From the NCBI RefSeq assembly GCF_947623445.1, contig NC_135244.1, positions 6,572,001 to 6,636,000 of the forward strand: a DNA stretch of 64,000 nucleotides, in the 5' to 3' direction. The notes below the pieces were generated by a model. That model did no database searches, was not told the origin of the DNA, and saw only the letters and a list, made by a program, of their open reading frames with translations. The translations under genes and the position numbers were made by a program. Numbering within the stretch: position 1 is the stretch's first letter; each line of letters opens with the position of its first letter. Positions 12,749 through 28,881 of this stretch are shown here, piece by piece. The stretch comes from Clavelina lepadiformis. Taxonomy: Eukaryota; Chordata; Ascidiacea; Aplousobranchia; Clavelinidae.

Positions 12749-13487
12749 TTGCACTAATTGCCATTAGCCCAACCACAGCAACCAGTACAGTGCCGATTGG
12801 ACTGGTAACTTATGCGGTTAAAAAGATATCGTAACTTCACGGACACAAATAATTGGGCTACTATTTTTTGTGTTTAAAACAATCGTAATTTATTCAATTA
12901 CAAAGCTTCATATTGCTAATTGGACATAGGTTAAAACTCCTATTACCTACACTTTTGACTTAATTTGACTACCACGCAAGGAAAGTAACAGCATGTTGTC
13001 AAGCAACTTCACTATTCTACGACATAAAAAAGAGCCTTGATCTACGCCAAAATATGAGGCTTCTGACGATTTTCTGTTGCCGATAACTAGCTATCTAACC
13101 ACAAATTATTTTACCAGAATGTTAGTTTTCTTTCATGTAAGAACAACTTGTTTTTGGACCCACCCCTCATTTTAAAGCATTTTAGAGATGGTAAAAGATG
13201 TAACATACTTAATCTATGAAGAATATTAGCAATGAACAAATTCAGCTGGTTCTCACCAATCTGAGCAATTCAGGTAATCGGTTGTTAAAACAAATTTGGT
13301 CGTGATTGAAAATCTACAAATGACGTATATATACAAAAAATGAGTTATAATACTAACATGCAATATAATACTGAATGCGGCAATATTTTGGCAACAGCAA
13401 TGAATAGCATGCATTCAACCAGACAAAACACAGATAGCACGTCAAACAAATCAAACTCACATACTGAATATGTCACATGATTTATGT
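12749..13487. other. Intergenic and 3' flank of Porcupine
   Basis: No open frame of note. It presumably includes the 3' untranslated region of the Porcupine gene. A TTTATT at about 12888 (AATAAA on the minus strand) is a distant candidate for its polyadenylation signal. Confidence 0.4.
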
Positions 13488-15098
13488 TCATATAAGGCAA
13501 TTAAATACAAAACAAACTAGTGCAAACCAATGACTTACAAAACTTAACTGGGACCATTTTCCAATTGTATAACTCAAACTGTACCCTTCAGATTGCATTT
13601 CATCATCTTCAGAATGAAACATTGATCCCAGATAAGCAAGATGCATAATATTGATGAAAATCCATACTAAATTAAATACTCTCGCCCAAAATGGAACTTT
13701 GGTTGTGTCAGTACTTTGAGGTTTTGGTCTTGCCTGAATTGAATGGCATTGGAATATCTTGGACAACTTTAGCCTTAGTGAATGTTCTGTGTAAGTATAG
13801 AAACCCAACGAAAATAAAACAGCTGCCAAATGAAAACTAAGCCCATGTAACATTGCACTTGCGGCATATGTGAATATAATTGCTGGAAAAGCCCCAAGGA
13901 ATCTAGAGGTATCAAATACATAATTCTTTAACCATTTACTCATTGGAATATTCCATGCAACCACAACATTTAGCATGGACCTTGGAAATTCAATAGATAA
14001 AGGTTTGGTTATAACATGCTTGGACCAGGTGTAAGATGGCTGTAATTTAGTACAAGCAGTATCAATGCTGTCGTCATCAGTTTTAACTTTTTTGTGCGGA
14101 ACTTTTACAGCACCAACACCAGACAAAAGACTCAGGGCAGTTGATAGATAGCCAACATAATAATGACTAAAATGGAAAGAAATGGCATTTTTATATGAAA
14201 GCAACCAATCGCTTCCAACTACGGGGAAAATTACTGGCGAATGAATTTCATCTCCGTCAATAAAGAGGTAAGGAAAAATACATACAGATAGCAATAAACA
14301 AATTGTGCATTGGACGCAACTTTTTACAATACAATACAGCCATTCAAAGTTGACTGGCCGCTTAGAAAATAAGGAGTCACGAAACTCTTGTAGTGAAATC
14401 CAAGGTCCAAATACCAATGTACCCGGGTGTAAACAATAAGAAAGATACTCAAAAAAGTTTGGTAAGCCACATGAAACTTTCTGCATATCATAATCTATCG
14501 ACAGTGAAATAATTTTCATTGCCATGAGCAGCAACAAGCCTCTTATACGATGCCACATCGATGGGTCAGAGAAAAATATCTCACTAAATATTATATACGA
14601 AACAGTAATAAGTGTGGTTGTAATACCGCCTCGTCTTTGCAGATACCTACTGCAAATCCAATTTGATATGAATGTTATCAAAATTAGAATAGCAACAACA
14701 TATAACGTAGGGAAAAATATCTCCGTGAAAATATCATGTAAAACAACAGCACCCATAATACTTGTTATAATATGCAAACAAAACCGATTTTTTGGATTGA
14801 GAAATAAAAAATGATTTAAAGTAAAAGATATGATTCGTAAAAACAGACATGCTATAAACATAACTTTGGACTGATTTAATGCTTGCCAAAAAACATTTCC
14901 AATACAATTTGAGCATATGTGATAAAGTTCATTCTTCAACTCGTAATTATGAAGACGATATTCAATAAGCTCAGCGGTGTTTCCATCATGGTAGGCAAGA
15001 GCTCCGTAGTCATTGTCGTAGTCAAGTGGGCCATCACCATAATCATCGTAATCGTACTGAACAGGATCCGCAAGATCAGATGAGTAATGGTCCACCAT
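13488..15098 (-). CDS. PORCN: Protein-serine O-palmitoleoyltransferase Porcupine
   Basis: Uninterrupted 536-codon frame starting at ATG 15098. It is a membrane-bound O-acyltransferase that attaches palmitoleate to Wnt proteins in the ER, a step needed for Wnt secretion. Multiple hydrophobic segments span the protein. Diagnostic stretches include MWHRIRG (about residue 181), HPGTLVFGPWIS (about 224), WNIPMSKWLKNYVF (about 382), and YAASAMLHGLSFHLAAVL, whose H418 is the invariant MBOAT histidine. The C-terminal region keeps HLAYLGSMF. The first 45 residues are an acidic Asp/Tyr-rich tail that I do not know from other members. The gene has no intron, unlike its multi-exon neighbours and vertebrate PORCN. 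It lies 348 bases downstream of eS10 on the same strand. The function call is firm; the origin of the single-exon form is open. Confidence 0.93.
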   Translation of the reverse strand: MVDHYSSDLADPVQYDYDDYGDGPLDYDNDYGALAYHDGNTAELIEYRLHNYELKNELYHICSNCIGNVFWQALNQSKVMFIACLFLRIISFTLNHFLFLNPKNRFCLHIITSIMGAVVLHDIFTEIFFPTLYVVAILILITFISNWICSRYLQRRGGITTTLITVSYIIFSEIFFSDPSMWHRIRGLLLLMAMKIISLSIDYDMQKVSCGLPNFFEYLSYCLHPGTLVFGPWISLQEFRDSLFSKRPVNFEWLYCIVKSCVQCTICLLLSVCIFPYLFIDGDEIHSPVIFPVVGSDWLLSYKNAISFHFSHYYVGYLSTALSLLSGVGAVKVPHKKVKTDDDSIDTACTKLQPSYTWSKHVITKPLSIEFPRSMLNVVVAWNIPMSKWLKNYVFDTSRFLGAFPAIIFTYAASAMLHGLSFHLAAVLFSLGFYTYTEHSLRLKLSKIFQCHSIQARPKPQSTDTTKVPFWARVFNLVWIFINIMHLAYLGSMFHSEDDEMQSEGYSLSYTIGKWSQLSFVSHWFALVCFVFNCLI

Positions 15099-15183
15099 AA
15101 CAAAAAATACTCACTATCTGCACAAGCCTAATTACTTAAATAAGCACCTTAAATTGAGCACATGAAAACCTGTAGGAGAATAT

Positions 15184-15189
15184 TTTATT
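15184..15189 (-). terminator. Candidate polyadenylation signal of RPS10
   Basis: AATAAA on the minus strand about 260 bases beyond the eS10 stop and upstream of Porcupine. It is rather far for a ribosomal protein mRNA, so the call is tentative. Confidence 0.35.
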
Positions 15190-15446
15190 AGTTTCTCAAT
15201 CAGTATGCTAAAATACACAAAATTAATTGAACTGGATAAACTGGTATGGCATGTCCAAACGTTTGCTTGTAGTAAAGTTACTAATATATCAATTTATGAA
15301 TATACCAACATAAATACCTACAATAACATAACCAATACATGATGTAAATACAGTCAAAAAGCTCAAAAGAAATGCATTTAGCACAGATTGATAAAATAGT
15401 TCAATAGTCTCCACAAATGTTATCTGCATTTTAACATTTTGAGAAA

Positions 15447-15920
15447 TTATTGTGGTGGTGCACCACGTCCTCTCCCGAATCCTCCACGGAATTCAAAACC
15501 TCCAACACCTGCACCGGCTTCAGCTTTTTTGTCAGGTCCACCAGGTCCTTGTCGATAGGCATCACGGTCGTTTTGATAAGCTCTACGTGGCTCATCAACT
15601 TTGGGTCGTTGGGGACGAACATCAGCAGTGCGAGTTTGCCTCTTCAGAGTTGCGGGTACAATCTCCGGTGGCAAATGAAGAAAATCCCTCAAATACTGAA
15701 TGCCTTCATTGGTAAGTTTCCAATAATAGTGACGCCATGTGTAGTTCTCCTCCACATACCCTCGCGATTTTAGTGACTTACACACACTTATGACTTCCAC
15801 ATTAAGAATTGGTTCTAATTCCTTATGTTTAGGATTGAATCGGTTTTTTTCTGCAAGTAAAACTCCTTCTCTGAAAAGAAGTTCGTAAATTAGCACGCGA
15901 TGTTTCTTTGGCATCAACAT
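15447..15920 (-). CDS. RPS10: Cytosolic small ribosomal subunit protein eS10 (RPS10)
   Basis: The start was set at ATG 15920 because the family begins MLMPKK. The open frame runs 39 codons further upstream, but that part has no family similarity. The protein has 157 residues. Residues 1 to about 100 form the winged-helix eS10 domain with [14 protein letters not shown] and the highly conserved [21 protein letters not shown]. The tail is basic and glycine-rich and ends [14 protein letters not shown], a target type for arginine methylation in this family. No intron interrupts the coding region; an intron in the 5' untranslated region cannot be excluded. eS10 sits on the 40S beak near the mRNA entry. 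Confidence 0.95.
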   Translation of the reverse strand: MLMPKKHRVLIYELLFREGVLLAEKNRFNPKHKELEPILNVEVISVCKSLKSRGYVEENYTWRHYYWKLTNEGIQYLRDFLHLPPEIVPATLKRQTRTADVRPQRPKVDEPRRAYQNDRDAYRQGPGGPDKKAEAGAGVGGFEFRGGFGRGRGAPPQ

Positions 15921-16813
15921 ATTGTATATCTTGACTGAACCTTGAACTAGGTTCCGACACACCGACAGTTTGAGACGAAAAAGAACGTGGGTTGGTCTTC
16001 GCAGTAAGATGTGCAATGAATAAAATAGCGCCACCATTTCAAAAAATATACAAGGTTTTGGTAGGGGACTTTTTCTGTTAAAAACGTTTTTAAACTGACA
16101 ATTGTCACAATCATGACTGGCATTTTCATATTTTGTTTAAATTGTTATTAACTTGGATACAAATTTTAGTTATCATAGCTGTATATCACTCAGCTGACGT
16201 ATAACTTATGTCCCAGTATAACCATAATCATAACTATAGACTTACAGTACTGAATCATGCATATCTATCTAACAAGTGGGAAGCAACGTTAACTTTACCT
16301 ATTTTGATAGATTAATACTGTACTAGATTGTTGCACTTTGAATGATACAGCTTGTCTATCAATGTCAGGTACAGGTTTTTTACGTGAAGAATTGTCGGCT
16401 TGGTCGGTGACGCAGCAGCTTGTGCACCCGGCTCACAAAATTGGGACTAAGATTGGACTTTACGTTGTAACAACCTTGGGCAAGGTTTAAATTAAACGAT
16501 ACTCGCTTCTGTTTGGTGGACCTGACAAACAGTTCTAAATTCATGCAATACGGTATAAACAAAAACAGCACAATGACAATCGTCGAGTTAAAGTCGTGCA
16601 AAGACTTTTCTCAGACCGAAGGTAAAGATCGTCATTCCACATCATCTCGATACAATTTTCGAATGTAGAGGGCTACGCGTTATCTGTACATCATATCCTC
16701 GTGTTATTAAGCGGCTATCGTAGAAGATAAATCTGGTGAAGCTCATGTGTGGAGACTACCGCAGTTGAGCAGTGGTGTAGGCCATTAAAGCTACAATTAA
16801 CACAACCGAAATT
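15921..16813. other. Intergenic: RPS10 upstream region and 3' flank of the CaRF-like paralog
   Basis: No supported exon. Frames at 15947-16129 and 16380-16601 show no domain. The RPS10 promoter should lie in the first few hundred bases, but I see no clear core element. Confidence 0.5.
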
Positions 16814-16819
16814 TTTATT
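16814..16819 (-). terminator. Candidate polyadenylation signal of the downstream CaRF-like gene
   Basis: AATAAA on the minus strand (TTTATT as written), 120 bases after the stop codon at 16939. Confidence 0.5.
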
Positions 16820-16938
16820 TATACATATTGCAATACTTTCTGACGCGCCGTCACCAACGCCGAAGGGGTACCTTACGACTCACGTTGCCAGCAAGATGAT
16901 TGAAAGAACTAAATTTTGTTAACTATAATCAATATACG

Positions 16939-18148
16939 TCATAATAGGTCTTCCTCAATGTTATTTTCAACAACTGGGCAGGTAACTTCTATTTCAATAA
17001 CTTCTTTTTGACGAACATATTGAAGAACTCCTTTGAGCATTTCTTCAGTCTGTAACAATGCTTCGTTATTGGAAACGTAAGTCTGTCTCATTAATTCTTC
17101 AATGAGTTCACGACAGTATTGCCCATCTCCTGGCTGATGTTCAAGTGTTGTTGTTTCAAATGTTGAGGTGGTGGCATTCGCTACTTCTTCATAGTTAGGC
17201 ATTTCGTCAGGACGCATTAATTTTCCATTCTACAACATCAATTATTATTTTTTGTGCGTTTCAAGGTAAAACAACAAGTAAGCAGGGGCCAGGGACACAT
17301 ACATAAAAAAGAGCATGATTCCTGTGGTCTGTAACTTGAGGAAAATTGATGTAAAATCGTCGTTCACCAACAGCTTTTCCTTGACTGATATCGAATCGTA
17401 ATTTTTCAGCCATATTTGACTTCAATATGTTTTCATTCTGAGATATCTGAACATAAACTGACATTATCACGAAATGTGTCAAATTATGGCAATAACTGAA
17501 ATGAGTAACCAACTTTACTGCTATGTACATCTGCACAAAAATAAATATCAAAGAAAATCTAATCACCATGTATGCAGGAAATTTGAACACCTCTTTCATA
17601 TACACCATGGCAGGACAACCAACCTTTTTAGTTGTTGGCTTCTTATCACTTTGCTATGAAATACAATGCTTATTACTTTGTGTGTTTTGCAATGTAGTTG
17701 AGATACTGTAATTCCAATATGCAATACAGTGTTTTTGACTTACTTTTCTCTGGTATTTGTTTTTATTTCTACCATGTTCACAGGTAAAAACCTTCTTTCC
17801 AAGTATGTAAAATGGCACACCGTCAAATAAAAGACACTCTCTGGTGACTTTTGATTTCTGTGTGTCTTCCCAAAAAAGTTTTCTTGGCTTTTCATTAATA
17901 TCTAAGTATTGTAAAGGGTCAAAATCATGCATTCTCATTAAAACAGTGCAATATTATTTCACAAAACCTGAATTCACTGTAACTAGTGATGGAGTCAACA
18001 TACCAATATTGCCAAATCCTTTCTTCACATTGCTTACACAGAATCGACTCTGTAGTTGTTCTTGATATGCTCGAATTGTGGCGTGAGCATCATCAATGCT
18101 TAAACAGTAACCGTACCCTGGACTTATTTCATAAAAAGTTTGAGTCAT
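16939..18148 (-). CDS. CaRF/ALS2CR8-like domain protein, paralog 2
   Basis: Five exons on the minus strand, 18004-18148, 17744-17901, 17567-17623, 17303-17446 and 16939-17229, join to 264 residues with phases 1,0,0,0. ATG 18148 was chosen over the in-frame TTG upstream because it aligns with the neighbouring paralog. The protein has an N-terminal GYGYCLSIDDAHATIRAYQE segment, then RKLFWED, VPFYILGKKVFTCEHGRNK, a CPAMVYMKEVFKFPAYM strip and GKAVGERRFYINFP. This order (VPF..GKKV..C.HG, then CPA....EV.KFP, then ERRFY) resembles the ALS2CR8 domain of calcium-responsive transcription factor and related WRKY/GCM-fold DNA-binding proteins. The family call is from memory of the pattern and needs a profile search. 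The C-terminal helix-rich part pairs with the same region of paralog 1. Function is unknown. Confidence 0.6.
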
Positions 18149-18511
18149 ACTTGCTAACAACAGCTACAGAAATATTGAAAATAAATATTTTAAAATCATT
18201 AAAGTTCATAAACAGAACAGAATAAAAGGGAGTTTAAATTGAAAACCTAAAACTTTTGAGTTCTTTGTTCGAAATGACTCATCAATAGAATAGAGTGATT
18301 ATCCAAGCAAATTTAAACATATTTTCCAGCAATAATTTCCATTTGAGCTGCAGAAATTTAACTTTAAATGCACATAAGGTGGGAAGAAGTTAAAAAACCT
18401 AACTTATACCAGTCGACACAGCTAATATCAAAAATTGCTAAAGAAAAATAAAAAACAAGTAACACAAGGACAATAAATCAAGAAAAAATGATGTAAAATT
18501 GATCAAAAACG

Positions 18512-20578
18512 TCAAAGAGTCACTGTTCCAGTACACAGTTCATTTGAAAGTGTATAAACTATTTGACTGGTTGAATCAACAGGGTAAGTTACTTCAACTT
18601 CAATAGGATCTTTGCCAGGCATTGAATCGCAAATGCCTTTAAGCATGCTTCCGAGTTCAAGAAGTGTTTCATCATTTGCAGTGTATGTTTTTATAACGAG
18701 TTCATCGAGTAATGTGCGGCATCGTTGGCCAACATCTGGTTGCTCAGGTGGCACTTCGACACTTAATTGGTCTGCTATTTTTATATTGGTTTGTACGTCT
18801 GGTATTGTTGGTCCAACATGAAATTTAATCTGTTGTCCGACAGCCTGTTCAGGTTCTACCCATTGACCATCCTGTATTGGAAATAAGCAAAAATTTAAGG
18901 TATCCATAAATGAGCAAAAAATTTAACTTTTGTGAATAAAGTTAATTTTCCATGTTCATGCAATAACCCTGCAATAAAATGGAGTATATATGACATATCA
19001 ATAAACAACTTTATATACAATTCAGAAATTCGTAAAACTTGCAATTAAAACTGCATGGTCTTTGTGGTCACTTGGTGGGGAAAAGAAGATGTAAAACCTT
19101 CGTTCACCCACAGCTCGACCATTGTTCAGATCATAACATAGTCTCTGTGCAGTCTCAATTCTAAGTTCCGGAGAATTGTCTGCAATCTTGGAATAAAAAA
19201 GCAAATAAAGATCAAGAGGAAACTTATTTTCTTATAATAAAAAATTATAAGTTTTGGTTTATCAAACAATGCTACACACATTGTCAACTAGAAACACTTC
19301 ATAAGAAACAGTGGAGGCCATTTTCCAGAAAACCAAGGAACGCCATTACAAAACCAACAAAACTCAAGGAACTTTCTGCAGTTAAAACCTGCTTTTTTGT
19401 TTAATATTTTCATGATTTTAAACACGTCAAGTGTAAAATTGTTTTATTTTGTTCAAAATTGTGTAGTTTTATCCTTGTTAACTACTTAAAAAATTAAGAA
19501 CAACCAAATCAACATATACTAAATAAACGTCGTAAACTTCATGGTAAAAAACACCATATTTTGATACGTTAAAATATGCCGTGAAAACAGCTATAAACCA
19601 TAATAATTGTGCCAAATGCAACTAAAGACCCAGATACTAAAGATTCCCATTCAAATATCTGACACAAAAAAGAATGTGAAAATTTTCACAATAGAGCATG
19701 ATATGATATCAAATAAATATGCATTAAACCTCATAATCAGGAAATTTAAAAACTTCTATCATTGATATATGAGCTGGACATTTCCATTTACTCGGAGTAG
19801 TGGTTGTTGAATTGTCATCTGCCTTTTAAAAACATTTTACACTAGTTACATACTAGTTATATACACTTTTGAACATTCAAATTCAGATTGTTGATGATAT
19901 TAACATGTAGTGAAAAATTCTAATATATACCTTTCTTTTTTTGCCACTTAATTTTCCAACGCCCTGTTTGCAACCAAGCAGTTTTCTACCAAGAACAATG
20001 AATGGTACACGGTCGAAAGCCAAACATTCTTCAAGATACTTAGGATTGGGAATATCTTCCCAAAATATTTTTCTTTGTTTGGCAGTCACATCTTAAGAAA
20101 AGTTCCATTAGAAACAGATTCAATATGGGAATCGCAATAGACATGATTATTGTTCAATGAAAAAGAATCATTTTATGACGACTAATCAAGGACAAATGGA
20201 AATTCAAATACAAAATATATATTTCAAAAATACCTCAACAGAGTTGATAGGCCTAATGTAAATAACTTGAATTGTTTTGATATAAGTAAAGATACAAATA
20301 TAATGGTAAATTATTATGCAAGCAAATAAGAAAAGTAAAGAAGTATATATATACATTTAATGCGTAATGACAAACATGTCCAAATTGTTAAAATAAACCA
20401 AGCATACAAAAAAATAAATTACATAAAACCTACCGATGTTGCCAAAATTTTTATCAGATTTCACCACTCCGAAATGCACCGCACTTATTTCTTGATAAAC
20501 CTTCACTGTGTCATGTGCATCATTTATATTGACACAATAACCATATCCAGGCTTAATCTCAAAATATCTTGCACCCAT
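18512..20578 (-). CDS. CaRF/ALS2CR8-like domain protein, paralog 1
   Basis: Five exons on the minus strand, 20434-20578, 19931-20091, 19730-19822, 19052-19186 and 18512-18871, join to 297 residues, again with phases 1,0,0,0. Blocks shared with paralog 2 are GYGYCVNINDAHDTVKVYQE, RKIFWED, VPFIVLGRKLLGCKQG, WKCPAHISMIEVFKFPDYE, GRAVGERRFYIFF, and a C-terminal LLDELVIKTYTANDETLLEL helix. The exon plan matches paralog 2 almost exon for exon, so the pair arose by tandem duplication. The sequences have diverged strongly, so the duplication is not recent. A DNA-binding role is inferred from the CaRF-like pattern. The start ATG lies 11 bases from an opposite-strand start (20590), so the two share a promoter region. 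Confidence 0.62.
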
Positions 20579-20589
20579 ATCACAGTGTT

Positions 20590-20790
20590 ATGGCAGAAAA
20601 AGCTTCAAAACACCTCAAAGCACCTGACCAAGAACAAGGCCAAGTAAGCAAATATTTTAAGCCAAAAAAAGGAAATAAGCATGTTTTAATCAAAGCTACA
20701 ACCAGTTTGAAGAGTGGTGAACACGGTACTGTGTACAAGTATAAATCAGCGGATAACAAAATTTCCAGTTTCGATTTTGTTCTGACTTAA
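20590..20790 (+). CDS. Small ORF with a PIP-box (candidate PCNA-binding microprotein)
   Basis: ATG 20590 to TAA 20790 encodes 66 residues, rich in Lys. Residues 17-24 read QGQVSKYF, an exact match to the PCNA-interacting consensus Q-x-x-[VILM]-x-x-aromatic-aromatic, followed by the basic KPKKG. An AATAAA lies at 20811-20816, only 20 bases past the stop, which supports a real transcript end. The ORF is head-to-head with CaRF-like paralog 1, its start only 11 bases away. I recognise no wider family, and it could be the last exon of a longer gene. Confidence 0.4.
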   Translation: MAEKASKHLKAPDQEQGQVSKYFKPKKGNKHVLIKATTSLKSGEHGTVYKYKSADNKISSFDFVLT

Positions 20791-20810
20791 CACTGTCATA
20801 GTCCAAGGGA

Positions 20811-20816
20811 AATAAA
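20811..20816 (+). terminator. Polyadenylation signal after the PIP-box ORF
   Basis: Perfect AATAAA 20 bases beyond the stop codon at 20790. Confidence 0.5.
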
Positions 20817-23195
20817 CCTAGTGTACAATGCAGCCATTTCTCTCTCAAAAACGGTAAAGATTCCAATCCACAGCTTATTTAACAATAAATAATACCGTTA
20901 TACGATATAATTTTACTGCATCATACACATTATAGCCTACTAGGCGGATTTTTTTTTCTTCCATCTAAACACACAGGTCGGTTCCATCTTGACGTTGACA
21001 CAACGCACAAGCGTCCTGCCCAAACTATCCGCTTAAATTTTGTTGTCTATTAACGTGCTTAAATTATGATTTTTGTTGTTTGGGTTTGGTGGCCATGCTG
21101 ACGCTAGTAACTTTTTTATATTCTCATTTTAGTCCGTAATGCACGTTTTTGTCCTTGAGGCTTGCCACATTCGGCCGTCTATACTCTATATTGTGGAAAT
21201 TATTATCGTAACTGCCAATATGTTTGCGACCACCTGCGTCATTACAATTTTTCGTCCTCACACTGAAGGCGAAAAATAAAACAAATGAATGAAAAACATC
21301 GGCCACATGCAACATTCTATTCATAGTTGATCAAAATACTTGAGTCACGCACATTGTTTTTAAATTGCTGAATTCTGATGTAATAACAGCCATCATAATT
21401 GACAATGAATTTTCGTTTTCTGCCACTTAGCCATTTAGACACATTACTGTAGGTTAAAAATCCGGGTCTAGTATACCGGTACAATGATGAAGTCACGATT
21501 TAAGTCGCTGAGGTCTAGTATACAAAGGTATCCTGCGGCTGTGCACTTGTATACTAGACCCAAAAATCTTTTCTTCAGTGCCTACGCTGACTGTATGACG
21601 ATGACAGAAACTCTTTAATTTAAAAGGCCAACTTATTTTTAAACTTGCCCCTCACAAGGCTAACTTCAAGGCCTTGCCCACAAGCCTACTCATTACAACG
21701 GAAGCGCCACGAGGTATAAAACATTATTCCAAACCCAACGCTCTAACAACTCGACTAAACATGCAAACGCTTTCAGGTTTCAGAGTCTTTAGATACTGCA
21801 ACTTCTTCCTTTATGTTTCGCGCTAAGCGAAAGCGTAGGCCTAAACTCTTGCCTAGCCTTTTAAAGTTGTAGGCAACTTTCTAATTTTTCCTCGAGGCTA
21901 TAACCGAAAACGGACGGTTTGCTTTCGCTAGTCAGTCCTTTTCAAGAATACCACAATTTACCAAATGAAGAAACAAACAAACGTTTCACAAAACGCAAGG
22001 TTTTGTGATCATGGCTCAGAAATCTGCGGAACTATATTTTCCAGCGCCGTATACAAGTACAAATTTTGGTACTCAAATTCAAATATAAGTACCAGTACTA
22101 GGCCAGATGCTAAGTACTCGAGTACTTTATTGCAATATAAAAATTAAGGAAGAATTTTTTAATTGCTTCCATTCGTAAACATAGTAGATGAACATAAGGA
22201 TCAAAAGGGTATCAGTGTAAAAAAACTTCTGATAGCTGACTGGTCATATTGTACTGTTGCTTAAGCTTATAGCTTAATAAACCTATTTAAAAAAGATTAA
22301 TATAACCGGTCACAGTGTACTGTTTAGTTTGATAAACCTATTTAAGAAAAAAATGAAAGATTAATATGGAGTAACATATTAACTTTAAAAATTGATGAAC
22401 AAGTACCAATTCAAAATTATTTAGTACAATGTTATACTGGGAAATCAGTACTCGAGTCAAGTACTTTATTTGAGTAAAGCAGCTCTAACATTTCAGCAGC
22501 CGTAGTAAAACCTTTGGCAAAAACAACAACTGGTAATTAATCGAACAAAAACGTCTGCATCACTGCACAAAATTATAACTTATTATATATAGAACTAATT
22601 GGAATCCCTGTAGAGTGTAGACTACTTAGATTGCCACTTCAAACTTCAACGCAAATTTTGAAATACCGAAGTTTTACATCTGTGGCTAATCGTTTTTTTG
22701 CTGAAACAAAGCATTTTATTTTTGTATCACAGACAATAGCCACGTTTGCATTTCAATGAAAAGTACACATCCCAGAACGCCGAGCGCTTTTGGTAGCGAA
22801 ATACTTCTGAGTATACCTCCAGGTTAAAGATATCGAACAACGAAATGTTGCGAATTTTTAGAGATTATATACACAGTATGATTCTACACAAACTTTTTCA
22901 AGCTAGAATTGCAGTAGCATTTAATACACAACAGTCAAATAAACAACAAATACATAGTTTTTTTCAAAAAACACCAATTTACCACTCTTCTCTAATGAAT
23001 GTGATCAAGCAGCATTACCCACTGTGAGTGATAACTTTAGACAAACATAAAGTTGCACAGATGTGGTGAATAATTATTGAGACTGTTGTCTACACAGGGA
23101 GAATAAACTGTACAAACCTAGATTAACTAACTAATGCCAAAAAATTGAAAAGTTTAAAGTTTGTTTTTGAGGGAAAAGTGTGTTCTCCAGCTGAT
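20817..23195. other. Intergenic, 3' flank of VCP
   Basis: No supported exon. It holds a small inverted-repeat element (21464-21561) and a TACTCGAGTACTTTATT-rich stretch at about 22040-22490 that looks like a degenerate hAT MITE. Its ends are loosely inverted, but no clean target duplication is visible. Confidence 0.5.
21464..21561. mobile_element. 98-bp MITE with perfect 13-bp terminal inverted repeats
   Basis: The ends GGGTCTAGTATAC (21464-21476) and GTATACTAGACCC (21549-21561) are exact reverse complements. Flanks AAAAATCC (21456-21463) and AAAAATCT (21562-21569) differ at one base, consistent with an 8-bp target duplication. A third GGTCTAGTATAC copy lies inside. Confidence 0.75.

Positions 23196-28881
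<5,686 letters not shown>

Noticed and set aside
14524-14814. Opposite-strand frames over Porcupine, and similar ones over eS10, VCP, the STAG tail and sHSP
   Set aside because: They are shadows of real coding sequence with no domain of their own.
15921-16037. N-terminal extension of eS10
   Set aside because: Open frame only. eS10 proteins begin MLMPK, which is at 15920.
18149-18160. Four extra codons upstream of the CaRF-like paralog 2 start
   Set aside because: They begin with TTG. The ATG at 18148 aligns with the start of paralog 1 and gives the same exon length of 145 bases.
22040-22490. hAT MITE with TACTCGAGTACTTTATT words
   Set aside because: Family look is good, but the exact ends and an 8-bp duplication could not be fixed, so it is only mentioned in the intergenic entry.
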